Source: Acidobacteriaceae bacterium
GTDB taxonomy: Bacteria; Acidobacteriota; Terriglobia; Terriglobales; Acidobacteriaceae
DNA: 64,000 bases
Assembly (NCBI GenBank): GCA_035944135.1
Contig: DASZBM010000010.1
Coordinates: 434,001-498,000 of the forward strand
Direction of reading: 5' to 3'
The number at the start of each line of letters is the position of its first letter. The first letter of the stretch is position 1. Of the stretch, positions 44,437-52,607 are shown piece by piece. The position numbers were made by a program, and so were the translations under genes. The notes beneath the pieces were generated by a model, which searched no databases, had not been told where the DNA came from, and saw only the letters and a program-made list of their open reading frames with translations.

Positions 44437-46008
44437 ATGGCAACTGATTTGTTACCAATCCGAGCTTACTGGGCGCGGCCAACTGCGATTACGAGCGCGG
44501 ACCAACCGCTTGCCCCAATCCTTGGAATGCTCCGCTACCTACGCAGCAACCAGTGGATGGTGCTCTATAGAGAGCGGGGCAGTGAGATTACTGGCTACTT
44601 CCCGTTGAAGAAGGCCGAAATCCAAGAAAGAACAAGAGGGGCAAACCCAATCCTCCTCGCGTCAGAGCTGCTCGAATTACCGCGCGAAGGCGCAGCACCG
44701 GTAGAACGGCGGACTTCGAATTTGGAGCCACAACGAGGTCCGTTTCCAGAACGACAGCGGCCCGTACTGCTTGATGAAAGCGGGGCGGTGATTGGGATTG
44801 GTGTTGCGAGGCACGATATTACCCGAACTGCTCGGAGAGCTCTTCGTCACGTGGACGAGGAGTGGCCGGAGATTAGGTATCACGCAGAACGAATGTTGGC
44901 TCCTACGAAGAAAAGCGACGTCCAGATCCATCATGTCAGGAGTGACTTCGCACCTGAACCGAAGTTGAGGCGTTCGGAGACTCACCAGCCGATTGCCAGA
45001 ACCGCACCGCCTGAGGCAGATGAACCTCCTCTCGAGCTTGATGAGACGATCATTCCTGTGTTTTTCGGGACTGACCGTCAAGCAACGGAGACGAGACAAG
45101 GCGACTTGAAGTTCTCAGGAGAACGTTCGAAACGAGGTGAGGTCACACTCGGAATATGCTCAGTAAGCATTCCGCCAATGCACAGACTTGGAAAGCTCGA
45201 AAGGCCAGCTTGGTGGAAGTTCTGGACGAGTGCGCGTCGTGGAGAACACGTCGTCCTGCTGAGCACGACTTCATTGGGGGCAGCAACGTTCTTCAAGGAA
45301 TTGAAGAAGGCGGTCCACCAGCCAAAGAGTGCTTTTGTATTTATTCACGGCTATAACGTTGCGTTTGACACGGCGGCGATGCGTACCGCCCAGCTTGCAC
45401 TCGATTTGCAATTTCCAGGTGCTCCGATCATGTTCAGCTGGCCCTCCAAGGGTGGAGTGGCCAACTATCCGTCCGACGAGGGATCGAACGAGTGGGCTAG
45501 ACCACATTTGAAGCAGTTCCTAAACCAGCTACGGAATCGAGCTGACGCCGATCAAATTCATCTGATTGCCCATAGCATGGGCAGTCGGGCTCTACTGTCA
45601 GTCCTTCAAGAGCTTAGCGGCGGACCCAAGTTCGAACAGCTAATACTTGCAGCTCCTGACGTGGACGCGGGTATCTTTCGGCAATTGGCCTTGCAACTGC
45701 CGGCGCTATCGAATCGCGTAACGTTGTACGCGTCATCAACAGATAAAGCGCTGGCATTGTCTAAACGGATTCACGAGTATGCCCGGGCCGGGGAAGCCGG
45801 CGAAAATATTCTTGTACTAAAGGGATTGGACACAATAGACGCGTCCACAGTGGACACCGACTTCCTCGGCCACAGCACGTTTGCGCAAGAACGGACTCTG
45901 CTCACGGACATCTTCAACCTGATCACCCACGGACACGAGCCAGCAAGCCGCTTCGGACTGACTCGGAAGCCCCACAATGGCGGTTACTACTGGTCCTTCC
46001 GGAGTTAA
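44437..46008 (+). CDS. DUF900-type alpha/beta hydrolase with N-terminal extension
   Basis: In the 523-residue protein the C-terminal two-thirds are a DUF900 hydrolase: VFFGTDRQATETRQGDL (about 205-225), FIHGYNVAFDTAAMRTAQL, MFSWPSKGGVANYPSDEGSN, the nucleophile elbow IAHSMGSRAL (Ser near 381), LAAPDVDAGIF for the acid, and a late GHSTF His. The N-terminal 190 residues are charged and unlike a signal peptide, so a cytoplasmic enzyme is likely. It lies between Wadjet and the right end of the transposon. The substrate is unknown; lipase- or esterase-type effectors occur in defence loci. Confidence 0.8.
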   Translation: MATDLLPIRAYWARPTAITSADQPLAPILGMLRYLRSNQWMVLYRERGSEITGYFPLKKAEIQERTRGANPILLASELLELPREGAAPVERRTSNLEPQRGPFPERQRPVLLDESGAVIGIGVARHDITRTARRALRHVDEEWPEIRYHAERMLAPTKKSDVQIHHVRSDFAPEPKLRRSETHQPIARTAPPEADEPPLELDETIIPVFFGTDRQATETRQGDLKFSGERSKRGEVTLGICSVSIPPMHRLGKLERPAWWKFWTSARRGEHVVLLSTTSLGAATFFKELKKAVHQPKSAFVFIHGYNVAFDTAAMRTAQLALDLQFPGAPIMFSWPSKGGVANYPSDEGSNEWARPHLKQFLNQLRNRADADQIHLIAHSMGSRALLSVLQELSGGPKFEQLILAAPDVDAGIFRQLALQLPALSNRVTLYASSTDKALALSKRIHEYARAGEAGENILVLKGLDTIDASTVDTDFLGHSTFAQERTLLTDIFNLITHGHEPASRFGLTRKPHNGGYYWSFRS

Positions 46009-46211
46009 TTGCGATCACAAACGGCAACGGTCGGTATCGTGTGTTCCATTTTCCTTGCGATACGCCATGGGTGGGGTATAGCTCTGCCGAAAGCTGTTGC
46101 CCATGAACCGTAACGGCTGAATTGCCTCCGTGGTTGGTGGCCACATCCGCCGTGCCCTTCCCCGTTCTTGCTGATCCGGATGGTAGATTACGGAAATATT
46201 GGACTTCTTGT

Positions 46212-46652
46212 ATGAATGTGGTTTCGAAATCGGTGCTATTGTCGACATTCGCCGAAGAGATCGGGCAGAAGGTCGGCCGCCGTACTATCAGCCAACTCCA
46301 GCGCTTACGTGACGGAATGCAGTCCGGCGATGATTCGGTTCTTGCAAACATCTGGGATGAGGTTTGCGTTCAGGCCCAACGAGAGGAATCTGTCTCCTGG
46401 GACCTCTATCTCGACCTGATCAGGAATTTGATTGAGCAGCAATTGTCCAAGCTGAAGCCTCATGAAGTTGGGGCTTTATGGCTACAAACACCCGAGGGGG
46501 AGCTCTGGTCCGAAGAGAACCATCGCGCCGGCGAGGGCTCGATTCTCCTGGAGGATGTCGTCGAACATGTGCTCGCACGATATGTTCTGAGCGCCGCGTG
46601 CGATTGGGACAATCCGAGGATCAGAAAGTACAAGGAGAGCGAGCTGTATTGA
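46212..46652 (+). CDS. Hypothetical protein, last gene before the right transposon end
   Basis: The 146-residue acidic protein starts MNVVSKSVLLSTFAEEIGQK and contains helical segments such as LYLDLIRNLIEQQLSKLKPH and ILLEDVVEHVLARYVLSAAC. I recognise no family. The ATG at 46212 is chosen over the open frame from 46122 because the upstream residues are low-quality. It ends about 95 bp before the first right-end TnsB box. Confidence 0.5.
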   Translation: MNVVSKSVLLSTFAEEIGQKVGRRTISQLQRLRDGMQSGDDSVLANIWDEVCVQAQREESVSWDLYLDLIRNLIEQQLSKLKPHEVGALWLQTPEGELWSEENHRAGEGSILLEDVVEHVLARYVLSAACDWDNPRIRKYKESELY

Positions 46653-46746
46653 TGACTGGGTACGGAGCATCCTGCGCAGCAACGCGCGTGTCACATGTAA
46701 GTCCTTTTTATTGAGTAGCATGCAGCATGGCGGCAATCGGTCGTGC

Positions 46747-46886
46747 GGAAACTTTCAGCTTATTCGGCCATCACGGCTGAAACTTTCGCTTTATGGGGTA
46801 TGCCCGGTTTCAGTTTATGCGCTCCCCTCTGCTCTAAGCGACTGATTCCACGTCGCTGGAAGTTTCACCTTATCTGCTCCCCCACA
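46747..46886 (-). repeat. Right transposon end with four putative TnsB-binding boxes
   Basis: Inverted boxes are seen at 46747-46763 (gaaactttcagcttatt), 46780-46797, 46805-46822 (ggtttcagtttatgcgct) and 46859-46877 (gaagtttcaccttatctgc), followed by the terminus ctcccccaca. Read inward from the edge the sequence begins TGTGGGGGAGCAGATAAGGT, closely matching the left terminus. The unequal number and spacing of boxes at the two ends (three versus four) fits the asymmetric ends of Tn7 relatives. Confidence 0.85.
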
Positions 46887-46891
46887 GCTTC
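46887..46891. repeat. Right copy of 5-bp target-site duplication (gcttc)
   Basis: These bases directly follow the terminal ACA of the right end and equal those before the left end at 3068-3072. Confidence 0.85.
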
Positions 46892-46902
46892 GCGCAAAAC
46901 CA

Positions 46903-46927
46903 AAAGCCCCGCCGCAAGCGGGGCTTT
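46903..46927 (+). terminator. Displaced nrdJ terminator
   Basis: The arms aaagccccgc and gcggggcttt close a 5-base loop (cgcaa). If the transposon and one gcttc copy are removed, this hairpin falls about 40 bp after the nrdJ stop, where a terminator is expected. It is now 43.8 kb away. It lies 16 bp upstream of the DUF4238 start. Confidence 0.75.
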
Positions 46928-46943
46928 GACCATTTCGACGAAT

Positions 46944-47879
46944 ATGACAACGCATGCTAAGAAACAACACTATGTCCCGCAGTGCCTCCTCAGAGGGTTC
47001 TCCATTGCGGGGAAAGACCGAGTTTATGTCTTCGACAAGTCTCGAGCAATCTCGTACCCGAGCGCGATCCGCGACGTTGCCTCCGAAAATTACTTCAATG
47101 AGGTAGATTTCGGAGACTTCTCCGTCTCGTTCGAAAATCGACTCGAGTTGGTGGAGGCGAATGCTGCCCCAGTCATCCAGCGGATTGTCGCTACCGAAGA
47201 TTTAAGCGGAATAAGCCTGGAAGACAGGGCATCTCTAATCGTATTTATCGCGATCCAGATGGTTCGCACAAAGGCAGAACGTGAAGCTTTGGACCAGACG
47301 CATGACCTCCTCGTCGGAAGATTGGGCGGTGAAGCCAATGCACTCAGAGCTGGCCTGCCGCCCAAAGACAAAGAGATGCATAAGCTATCGATCCTCTACC
47401 ATCTTCCAGAGACGATTAACACGTTTGGTAAGCCTTTAGCCGAAAAGTTGATCATGTTGCAGAGGGCCCCAGCTAAAGAGCGATTCCTTATCGGGGATGA
47501 TCCAATTGTCCGTGACAACAGCTTCCCGACACGAAACGGGCTGGGCAATTTGGGAATTTCCAACCAAGGCATTGAGATATACCTGCCGCTATCGCCCAAG
47601 CTGGTTCTAGCCCTGATGTGCCCCTCGATACTCGGCGTTATGGAGGCCGCCCGTGGAAGTGGGTCACACTTTGCCTCCTTTGAGGCAGAGAGATTCCTTC
47701 ACGCCCTGCAAGCGGGTAAGCCATTCCTACTTACGTACACAAACATTCGGAGACTCAACTCAATGCAAATCGCAAATGCAACAAGATTTGTAATGAGCGA
47801 TGCCGACGACTTTTCATTCGCACGGCAAATGATTAAAGATCAGCCTTCAATTGCGTTTCCCCCAAAATATGTCCGGTGA
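46944..47879 (+). CDS. DUF4238 family protein
   Basis: The 311-residue protein begins MTTHAKKQHYVPQCLLRGFS, the typical start of DUF4238, and contains FIAIQMVRTKAERE, FLIGDDPIVRDN and YLPLSPKLVLALMCP, all characteristic. The family's function is unknown; members often occur near mobile or defence genes. The frame is open upstream across the transposon end to 46743, but that part is transposon and terminator sequence, so the ATG at 46944 is used. It lies just outside the element. Confidence 0.85.
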   Translation: MTTHAKKQHYVPQCLLRGFSIAGKDRVYVFDKSRAISYPSAIRDVASENYFNEVDFGDFSVSFENRLELVEANAAPVIQRIVATEDLSGISLEDRASLIVFIAIQMVRTKAEREALDQTHDLLVGRLGGEANALRAGLPPKDKEMHKLSILYHLPETINTFGKPLAEKLIMLQRAPAKERFLIGDDPIVRDNSFPTRNGLGNLGISNQGIEIYLPLSPKLVLALMCPSILGVMEAARGSGSHFASFEAERFLHALQAGKPFLLTYTNIRRLNSMQIANATRFVMSDADDFSFARQMIKDQPSIAFPPKYVR

Positions 47880-47917
47880 GATAGGCCCCTCAACTGAACT
47901 ATCGGGGCATCGAGATC

Positions 47918-48319
47918 TTATTTGCTTTTGGCAGCGCAAGGATAGCCCTCCTTGAGGGCAAGGTACAGGCCCACGTCAGCTGTGCTGTCGAGGAGTCTGG
48001 GATTCTTGTCCATGTAAGCAACGTAAACCTTAACCAGCGTCGCCCGATTGTCTTCAGAGCGCACACAGACTTTGTCGTCGCTCACATGAAGGCCAGAAAT
48101 GAAGCCCTCAACGAATGATGCACAAAAGTGCGCATTGAGAGTGTCGCCCTCGCGACCCTCACCGTTCAAAATACGAACTGAAGCGCGGCATGCCTGGACG
48201 AGCTCATCCCCAGTCATCGGGTGACCCGCGTCTTGGCCTGTCCCGAGAACAAAGATGAGTATGGGTACGAACATAGAAGCACAATAACAAAGCCAGTGGC
48301 GCACCGGGTGCCGATTCAT
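47918..48319 (-). CDS. Secreted Rap1a/Tai-like protein
   Basis: The 133-residue product from the ATG at 48319 starts with a signal-like segment (MNRHPVRHWLCYCASMFVPI...), followed by GDELVQACRASVRILNG, CASFVEGFISGLHV and a C-terminal YLALKEGYPCAAKSK. The paired Cys and the GFxxG pattern resemble the Rap1a/Tai immunity fold. No matching toxin is seen next to it. The frame extends to 48433, but that part crosses a REP repeat. Confidence 0.7.
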   Translation of the reverse strand: MNRHPVRHWLCYCASMFVPILIFVLGTGQDAGHPMTGDELVQACRASVRILNGEGREGDTLNAHFCASFVEGFISGLHVSDDKVCVRSEDNRATLVKVYVAYMDKNPRLLDSTADVGLYLALKEGYPCAAKSK

Positions 48320-48336
48320 AACGCCCCCTCGGTTAT

Positions 48337-48395
48337 GGCACGGCTTCAGCCGTGCCATAACCCTCCCGAGCAATTCAGGGGCTTTAGCTCCTGAG
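48337..48395. repeat. REP element, copy 1
   Basis: The 59-bp unit holds two hairpins, ggcacggcttcagccgtgcc and caggggctttagctcctg. The outer palindrome extends to ttat...ataa (48333-48360). It repeats at 48449-48507 with a few differences. It lies next to a RAYT transposase relic, the enzyme class that mobilises REPs. Confidence 0.8.
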
Positions 48396-48448
48396 CCCAC
48401 CTCAACCACATCAACACCGCCCCTGTAGGCCACAACCGCCTCTGAAGG

Positions 48449-48507
48449 GGCACGGCTTCAGCCGTGCCATCACCAGCCCGAGTGATTCAGGGGCTTTAGC
48501 CCCTGAG
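48449..48507. repeat. REP element, copy 2
   Basis: This is the second copy of the double-hairpin unit (ggcacggcttcagccgtgcc, then caggggctttagcccctg) in the same orientation as copy 1 and 112 bp from it. It ends 16 bp before the RAYT start codon. Confidence 0.8.
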
Positions 48508-48523
48508 GTACGCTTGGCCAAGC

Positions 48524-48958
48524 ATGGGCAAGCCCACCCGCCTCACCAGCCACGGCACCTTCTTCATCACAACCCAGACCTACAATCGCCGCCGCCTCTT
48601 CCAAACCCCCACCACAGCCCAACTCTTCCTCGAAACCCTCCAGCACTACCGCCGCGAAGGCCATTACAAACTCCACGCCTTCGTCGTCATGCCCGACCAC
48701 ATCCACCTTCTCCTCACCCCAAACGAGATCACCCTCGAGCGCGCCGTCCAACTCATCAAAGGCGGCTTCTCTCGCCGCCTCGCCTGAAAGTTCCCCACCT
48801 GGCAACGCGGCTTCACTGACCGCCGAATGCGCAGCCGCGAAGACTTCGAAACCTACCGCGACTACATCCACCACAATCCCGTTCGCTCACGTCTCTGCCA
48901 ATCCCCAGAGGACTACCCACATTCCTCCGCTTATCGTCCCACCAGCATGATCAGCTGA
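48524..48958 (+). pseudogene. REP-associated tyrosine transposase (RAYT) with one in-frame stop
   Basis: The translation has GTFFITTQTYNRRRLFQ, then KLHAFVVMPDHIHLLLTP with the HxH (HUH-type) motif, and after the stop WQRGFTDRRMRSREDFETYR and DYIHHNPVRSRLC with a catalytic-type Tyr. A single TGA at 48785-48787 (after GGFSRRLA) interrupts an otherwise complete frame that ends at 48958. It is either a recent pseudogene or needs read-through. It lies directly beside two REP copies. Confidence 0.85.
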
Positions 48959-49064
48959 ATTGCCTTCCTGTCTGCGACCACAAAGGCGCCGAACAAAGCA
49001 ATCCCTAACTCCGCGCATGCAAGATTCCAGCCGTCAAACACAGAAACGTATACTCGCTACACCC

Positions 49065-49280
49065 ATGGAAATCTTCTCCGCGAGTCTTCTGTTCGGTTAT
49101 CTGCTCGGCTGCGGTTTCGGCATGGGCTGTGCCCTGGCGGTGATGTACTCCATCTTCCGAAGCGGCTACCGCGCTGCCATCGTCGATGTCATGCAAGGCA
49201 ATAAGAACAAGCGCTATCTGCAGGCAACAGAGTGGGCCAACAAGAAGCTCGCAGGAAAGGTCACGGATCGCGTGTTGTGA
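49065..49280 (+). CDS. Small membrane protein
   Basis: The 71-residue protein has one hydrophobic glycine-rich helix near the start (FSASLLFGYLLGCGFGMGCA) followed by a charged cytoplasmic tail (NKNKRYLQATEWANKKLAGK). No family is recognised. The ATG at 49065 is chosen so that the helix is N-terminal. Confidence 0.55.
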   Translation: MEIFSASLLFGYLLGCGFGMGCALAVMYSIFRSGYRAAIVDVMQGNKNKRYLQATEWANKKLAGKVTDRVL

Positions 49281-49419
49281 TCGCCCGAGTGGGCTCCGAA
49301 GGCCGGATTCGAGACCACCCTCGATCCACCTTTTTGTCGAGCTCATTTCAACCGATTTATGGATGGCAAAAGAACAGAAGTTTGCGAACCTGACCACAGC
49401 AGATAAGTAAACCTCCTTT

Positions 49420-49449
49420 AAAGCAACGTTTCTCGACGTTGCTTTTTTC
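49420..49449 (+). terminator. Intrinsic terminator
   Basis: The arms aaagcaacgt and acgttgcttt around ttctcg are followed by a T-run. It lies 140 bp downstream of the small membrane protein gene and ends that transcript. Confidence 0.8.
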
Positions 49450-49529
49450 TTTTGCCGGCTCCAGGACGCGTGCACAACTCTCGGTGCAAGCGCACCGAAA
49501 GGTCCACCCATAAGTCCTGTTTCATGAAT

Positions 49530-49560
49530 ATTTTGCGCAAAAACAGGGGGAGGGGGGAGT
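49530..49560 (+). repeat. TTTTGCGCAAAA palindrome followed by G-runs, copy 1
   Basis: The sequence ttttgcgcaaaaacaggggg continues into aggggggag. The same palindrome plus G-runs occurs at 56374-56406. The G-runs could form a quadruplex. Both copies are intergenic. Confidence 0.65.
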
Positions 49561-49592
49561 CATCCCTCATTCATCAATTCAGAATCGCCCGC

Positions 49593-49955
49593 TCAGTCAG
49601 TCAGTACCCGCAGCCGATTCCGCTCAAACACAACGAACAAAACCTTCCGGATCTCGCCGGTAGCGTAGCGATGTACATCCCCGATCTGCGGTAACTTCTT
49701 GATGTCGCGCAGACGATCCCGGTGCCACAATCCCGCATCGGATGCGCTTTGCGTCTCCGTGTGCACTCCAAACGCAGACGCCACACCCCTCACAAAATCA
49801 GCAAACACTGAGCTCGAAGCGCCCGAGGCGTTGGTCTTCTGTTGTGCCGTCCACGAGCGTTGGTACATCGCCGTCACCCGTCGCTGATGAAAGTCCGCTT
49901 CGGAGACAGTAAATCGTGTCACAGCCGTCAAGCGCCTGTCGTGCATGGTGTTCAT
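49593..49955 (-). CDS. Hypothetical protein
   Basis: The 120-residue product from the ATG at 49955 reads MNTMHDRRLTAVTRFTVSEA and ends HRYATGEIRKVLFVVFERNR plus LRVLTD. It has no signal peptide or membrane segment and no family that I recognise. It is divergent from the gene at 50054. The frame is open further upstream to 50054, but that would leave no intergenic region. Confidence 0.45.
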   Translation of the reverse strand: MNTMHDRRLTAVTRFTVSEADFHQRRVTAMYQRSWTAQQKTNASGASSSVFADFVRGVASAFGVHTETQSASDAGLWHRDRLRDIKKLPQIGDVHRYATGEIRKVLFVVFERNRLRVLTD

Positions 49956-50053
49956 CAGGGGATCCTCTACCCATTGGATGCCGCGCTGGTCGGAATGGCC
50001 CATCTCGCTTCGAAACAGAGTGACCGGATAAGCGTACTGTGGAAGAAGGAGCA

Positions 50054-50455
50054 ATGTCGGCCATGTCTTCCCGGGGGTTCTTCGAAGCGCACATCACGAC
50101 CCATCAACAGGGTTCCTCCGGAATTGACTACAGAGCCGTACACAGAGAGATGACGGCCCAGGGATTCGAGCGTGTCCTTCAGACCACGGCCCAAATCGCC
50201 AACGAAGTTCCAGGAGTCTATCGCCTGTACAACCCCCAACTTACGATGGTGCAAGTCGTGGAGATGATCCGGTTGTCCCTGACCCCATTACGACGCGGCA
50301 TGGCAGTGCAGGTCGTCAAGATCGACGAGGAGACTCTCCTGAATTTGATTCCACCTGCCCCAGCAGAGACTGCGCCCGGATCAGAGCAATACCTGTCCTC
50401 CGGAAATGAGGCCAAAGCCCAGTCTGGCTACCCCGCTTGGAGGCGCCCAAGATAG
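50054..50455 (+). CDS. Hypothetical protein
   Basis: The 133-residue product begins MSAMSSRGFFEAHITTHQQG with a good ribosome-binding site (GAAGGAG) 4-5 bases upstream, which decides this start over the GTG at 50039. The middle (VYRLYNPQLTMVQVVEMIRL) is regular and the tail is Pro-rich. No function can be assigned. Confidence 0.5.
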   Translation: MSAMSSRGFFEAHITTHQQGSSGIDYRAVHREMTAQGFERVLQTTAQIANEVPGVYRLYNPQLTMVQVVEMIRLSLTPLRRGMAVQVVKIDEETLLNLIPPAPAETAPGSEQYLSSGNEAKAQSGYPAWRRPR

Positions 50456-50542
50456 CCACCTCTGGCCGGTGCCAATCTCCCTCCAACCGACGCACCCTCA
50501 CCTCTCCCCACGAACCTGCTATGTTCGTCGTGAGTGTCCCCC

Positions 50543-52540
50543 GTGAGCCGACATCTGCCTGTTCTTCTAGCCGCATTGTCTGCAGTCGCGCACGGCCAAT
50601 CAGCCCCGCCGCCCCCCACCCTCATCGTCGGCAAGGCCGAGCTCCTGAACACTCTCAAGACCGCCAACCTCAAACCCGGCGACCTCTTCTACCTCCGCAC
50701 TCTCGGCCCCTGGCAGCAGGGCGACTGCACCATCCCCTCCCACACCACCATCACCGGCCACGTCGAGAGCCTTACCTCCACCACCACCCGCCCCGCCGCT
50801 ACCATTCTCGCCCTGCGCTTCTCTGAAATCCCTTGCTCCGGCTCGACGTCCGCGCTCATGACGCCGTTGCTCGTCTCCATCAAGGCGCCTGACCCCGACA
50901 GCAGCTACAACGCCGGCGCCCCGCAAACTCCGACGCTCTCCGGCATCTTTCCCACGCAGGTCAATGCGGGCCGCACCCAGGCCGGCCCTGCCCGCCAGCC
51001 CAACATCCCCACCGGCAACACCGCCGGAGCAAGCCAGGCGCTCGACGCCAACGAAATGAACCAGCTCCACGACGCGCCCGGCAAGCCCATGAAGACCGGC
51101 GAAGTCCGCGGCTACCGCGGCATCGCCCTCACCCTCCCGGGCCGCGAAGGCCCCGCCGCCAAGCTCTCTTCCGAGCACAGGATCACCCTCGACCGCGCCG
51201 CCGAATTCGCCTTCGCCTACGCTCCCACGCCACCGCCGTCCCCAAGCCCCGACACCACACCCGCCACCGCGGCGCCTCCCGTCACCACCCCGGCTCCCGC
51301 CACCCCGCCGCCGCCTCCACCCGCAGAGCCCGCAGAAATCGAAGACGTTTGCGCCTCGTCCGGCTGCAAACAACTCGCCGCAGTCGCTCAAGCCACCTCA
51401 GCTCACGCGATCTGGACCCTGCCGCTCGCTGCGCTCGGCTATCAGTCTCGTCCGCAGCAGCGCATCGCCGGCCTCGACCACAGCGCCAGCGTCCACTTCC
51501 TCGGCGACGATCAGATCCTCCTCACCTTCACCCGCCACGTCCTGCTGCCGCGCTCTTCCGACAAAGACGCTTGGGCCGTCAACCCCCGCGTCGTGCGCGC
51601 CGTCCTCATCTCCCGCGCCGACGGCCGCGTCCTTCGCGTCAACGATTGGACCGTCTCCGACGACATTGCCCCCTTCGTCTGGGGCCTTAGCAACGGCGTC
51701 GTCATCGCCCACGTCGGTCACGATCTCGTCCGCTTCGGCCCAGGTCTCACCATCCAGCGACGCTTCCGGCTGCCCGGCCCGCTCCTCTTCCTCAGCGCCT
51801 CTCCCAGCGGAAATCTTCTCCTCGTCGCAACTGTCCACGAGAAGCACACCGAGAAGGAGCACGCCCAGATCGCCTCTTTCGTCGGTCCCGACGTGCCCAT
51901 CGACGAGGAGTACGATCTCACCGGCCTGGACGCCGCCTTCCACGTCACAGGCGCCAAGCGTGTGACCGTTCCGCCTCTGCGCCCCGCTCTTCTCCAGGCC
52001 TCCATCGTCAGGGTCCAGCCCGGCGCTCGGCCCGCGCACACAACCGATTGGCTCCTCGAAGAAAACTCCTGGGAAGGCCACAGCAAGCCCCTGGCTCACT
52101 TCCGCTCCATCTGTCCGCTGCAGGTCCAATCCTTCCCCGGAGATCTCCTCTTCGTCCAGGGTTGTTCGCCCCTCGAGGCCCGCACCACCTGGTATCGCGT
52201 CCTCAACGCCCGCGGAGCCACGCTCTTCAAAGGCTCCGGACCCTACAGCGACTTCATTCAGCAGACCGAGAGCACCGACGACGGCCGCCTCTTCGCCATC
52301 GCCTCCTCCCACTTCAACCGCCCCGTCGACCGCACCACACCCCTGCTCACCGGAGACTTCACCAACCTCACCGTCACCATCTACGACTCCACCACAGGCA
52401 AACAATTCTTCGCCGCGCATCTCCCGCAAGGCTCCGCGCAGGAGGACACCTTCTCCCTCGCGCCATCAGGCTCCGCTCTCGCCGTCCTGACCTCCGCCTC
52501 GCTCCAGCTCTTTCCTCTGCCTGCCGCCACAAAGAAGTAG
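50543..52540 (+). CDS. Secreted protein of unknown function, paralogue 1
   Basis: The 665-residue protein has a signal peptide (SRHLPVLLAALSAVAHGQ) followed by GKAELLNTLKTANLKPGDLF and LGPWQQGDCTIPSHTTITGH, a Pro/Thr-rich linker, DVCASSGCKQL, and a C-terminal half with beta-propeller-like strands (RVLRVNDWTVSDDIAPFVWG, HDLVRFGPGLTIQRRF). The GTG at 50543 is chosen because it aligns with the start of its paralogue at 56459; 50534 is another option. The two paralogues bracket the ATPase gene at 52608. Periplasmic or surface location is inferred. Confidence 0.75.
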   Translation: MSRHLPVLLAALSAVAHGQSAPPPPTLIVGKAELLNTLKTANLKPGDLFYLRTLGPWQQGDCTIPSHTTITGHVESLTSTTTRPAATILALRFSEIPCSGSTSALMTPLLVSIKAPDPDSSYNAGAPQTPTLSGIFPTQVNAGRTQAGPARQPNIPTGNTAGASQALDANEMNQLHDAPGKPMKTGEVRGYRGIALTLPGREGPAAKLSSEHRITLDRAAEFAFAYAPTPPPSPSPDTTPATAAPPVTTPAPATPPPPPPAEPAEIEDVCASSGCKQLAAVAQATSAHAIWTLPLAALGYQSRPQQRIAGLDHSASVHFLGDDQILLTFTRHVLLPRSSDKDAWAVNPRVVRAVLISRADGRVLRVNDWTVSDDIAPFVWGLSNGVVIAHVGHDLVRFGPGLTIQRRFRLPGPLLFLSASPSGNLLLVATVHEKHTEKEHAQIASFVGPDVPIDEEYDLTGLDAAFHVTGAKRVTVPPLRPALLQASIVRVQPGARPAHTTDWLLEENSWEGHSKPLAHFRSICPLQVQSFPGDLLFVQGCSPLEARTTWYRVLNARGATLFKGSGPYSDFIQQTESTDDGRLFAIASSHFNRPVDRTTPLLTGDFTNLTVTIYDSTTGKQFFAAHLPQGSAQEDTFSLAPSGSALAVLTSASLQLFPLPAATKK

Positions 52541-52607
52541 TCCTGCGCGGACAGCGAGCGGTGCAATGAGCAGGGCTTATTATTGAACCGAACTCCAATC
52601 ATTGCGA

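Larger units (their letters stand above)
3073..46886. mobile_element. Complete Tn7-like transposon carrying a defence-gene cargo
   Basis: The element starts TGTGGGTGAGCACATAAGCT and ends with the inverted counterpart (right end read inward: TGTGGGGGAGCAGATAAGGT). It is flanked by gcttc on both sides. Both ends carry repeated CATAAGCTGAAASTTT boxes at roughly 20-50 bp spacing, as expected of TnsB-binding sites. In the centre are tnsA, tnsB, tnsC and two tniQ genes. Cargo lies on both sides of the transposition operon, unlike Tn7, where the tns genes adjoin one end. It includes a nucleotide-modification-like pair, a toxin-antitoxin-like pair, DISARM, Wadjet, glycosylase-like proteins and nucleases. 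Cargo codon use is less C-biased than in the flanking host genes. Intact ends, an intact duplication and intact core genes suggest a recent and possibly still mobile insertion. Confidence 0.92.

Noticed and set aside
3073-46886. IS21-type element instead of Tn7-like
   Set aside because: IS21 elements also have repeated end boxes, but no istA/istB pair is present, while tnsA-tnsB-tnsC-tniQ are. The 5-bp duplication also fits Tn7.
46743-46943. Upstream extension of the DUF4238 gene across the transposon end
   Set aside because: The extra residues translate the right-end repeats and the terminator. The family starts at the Met at 46944.
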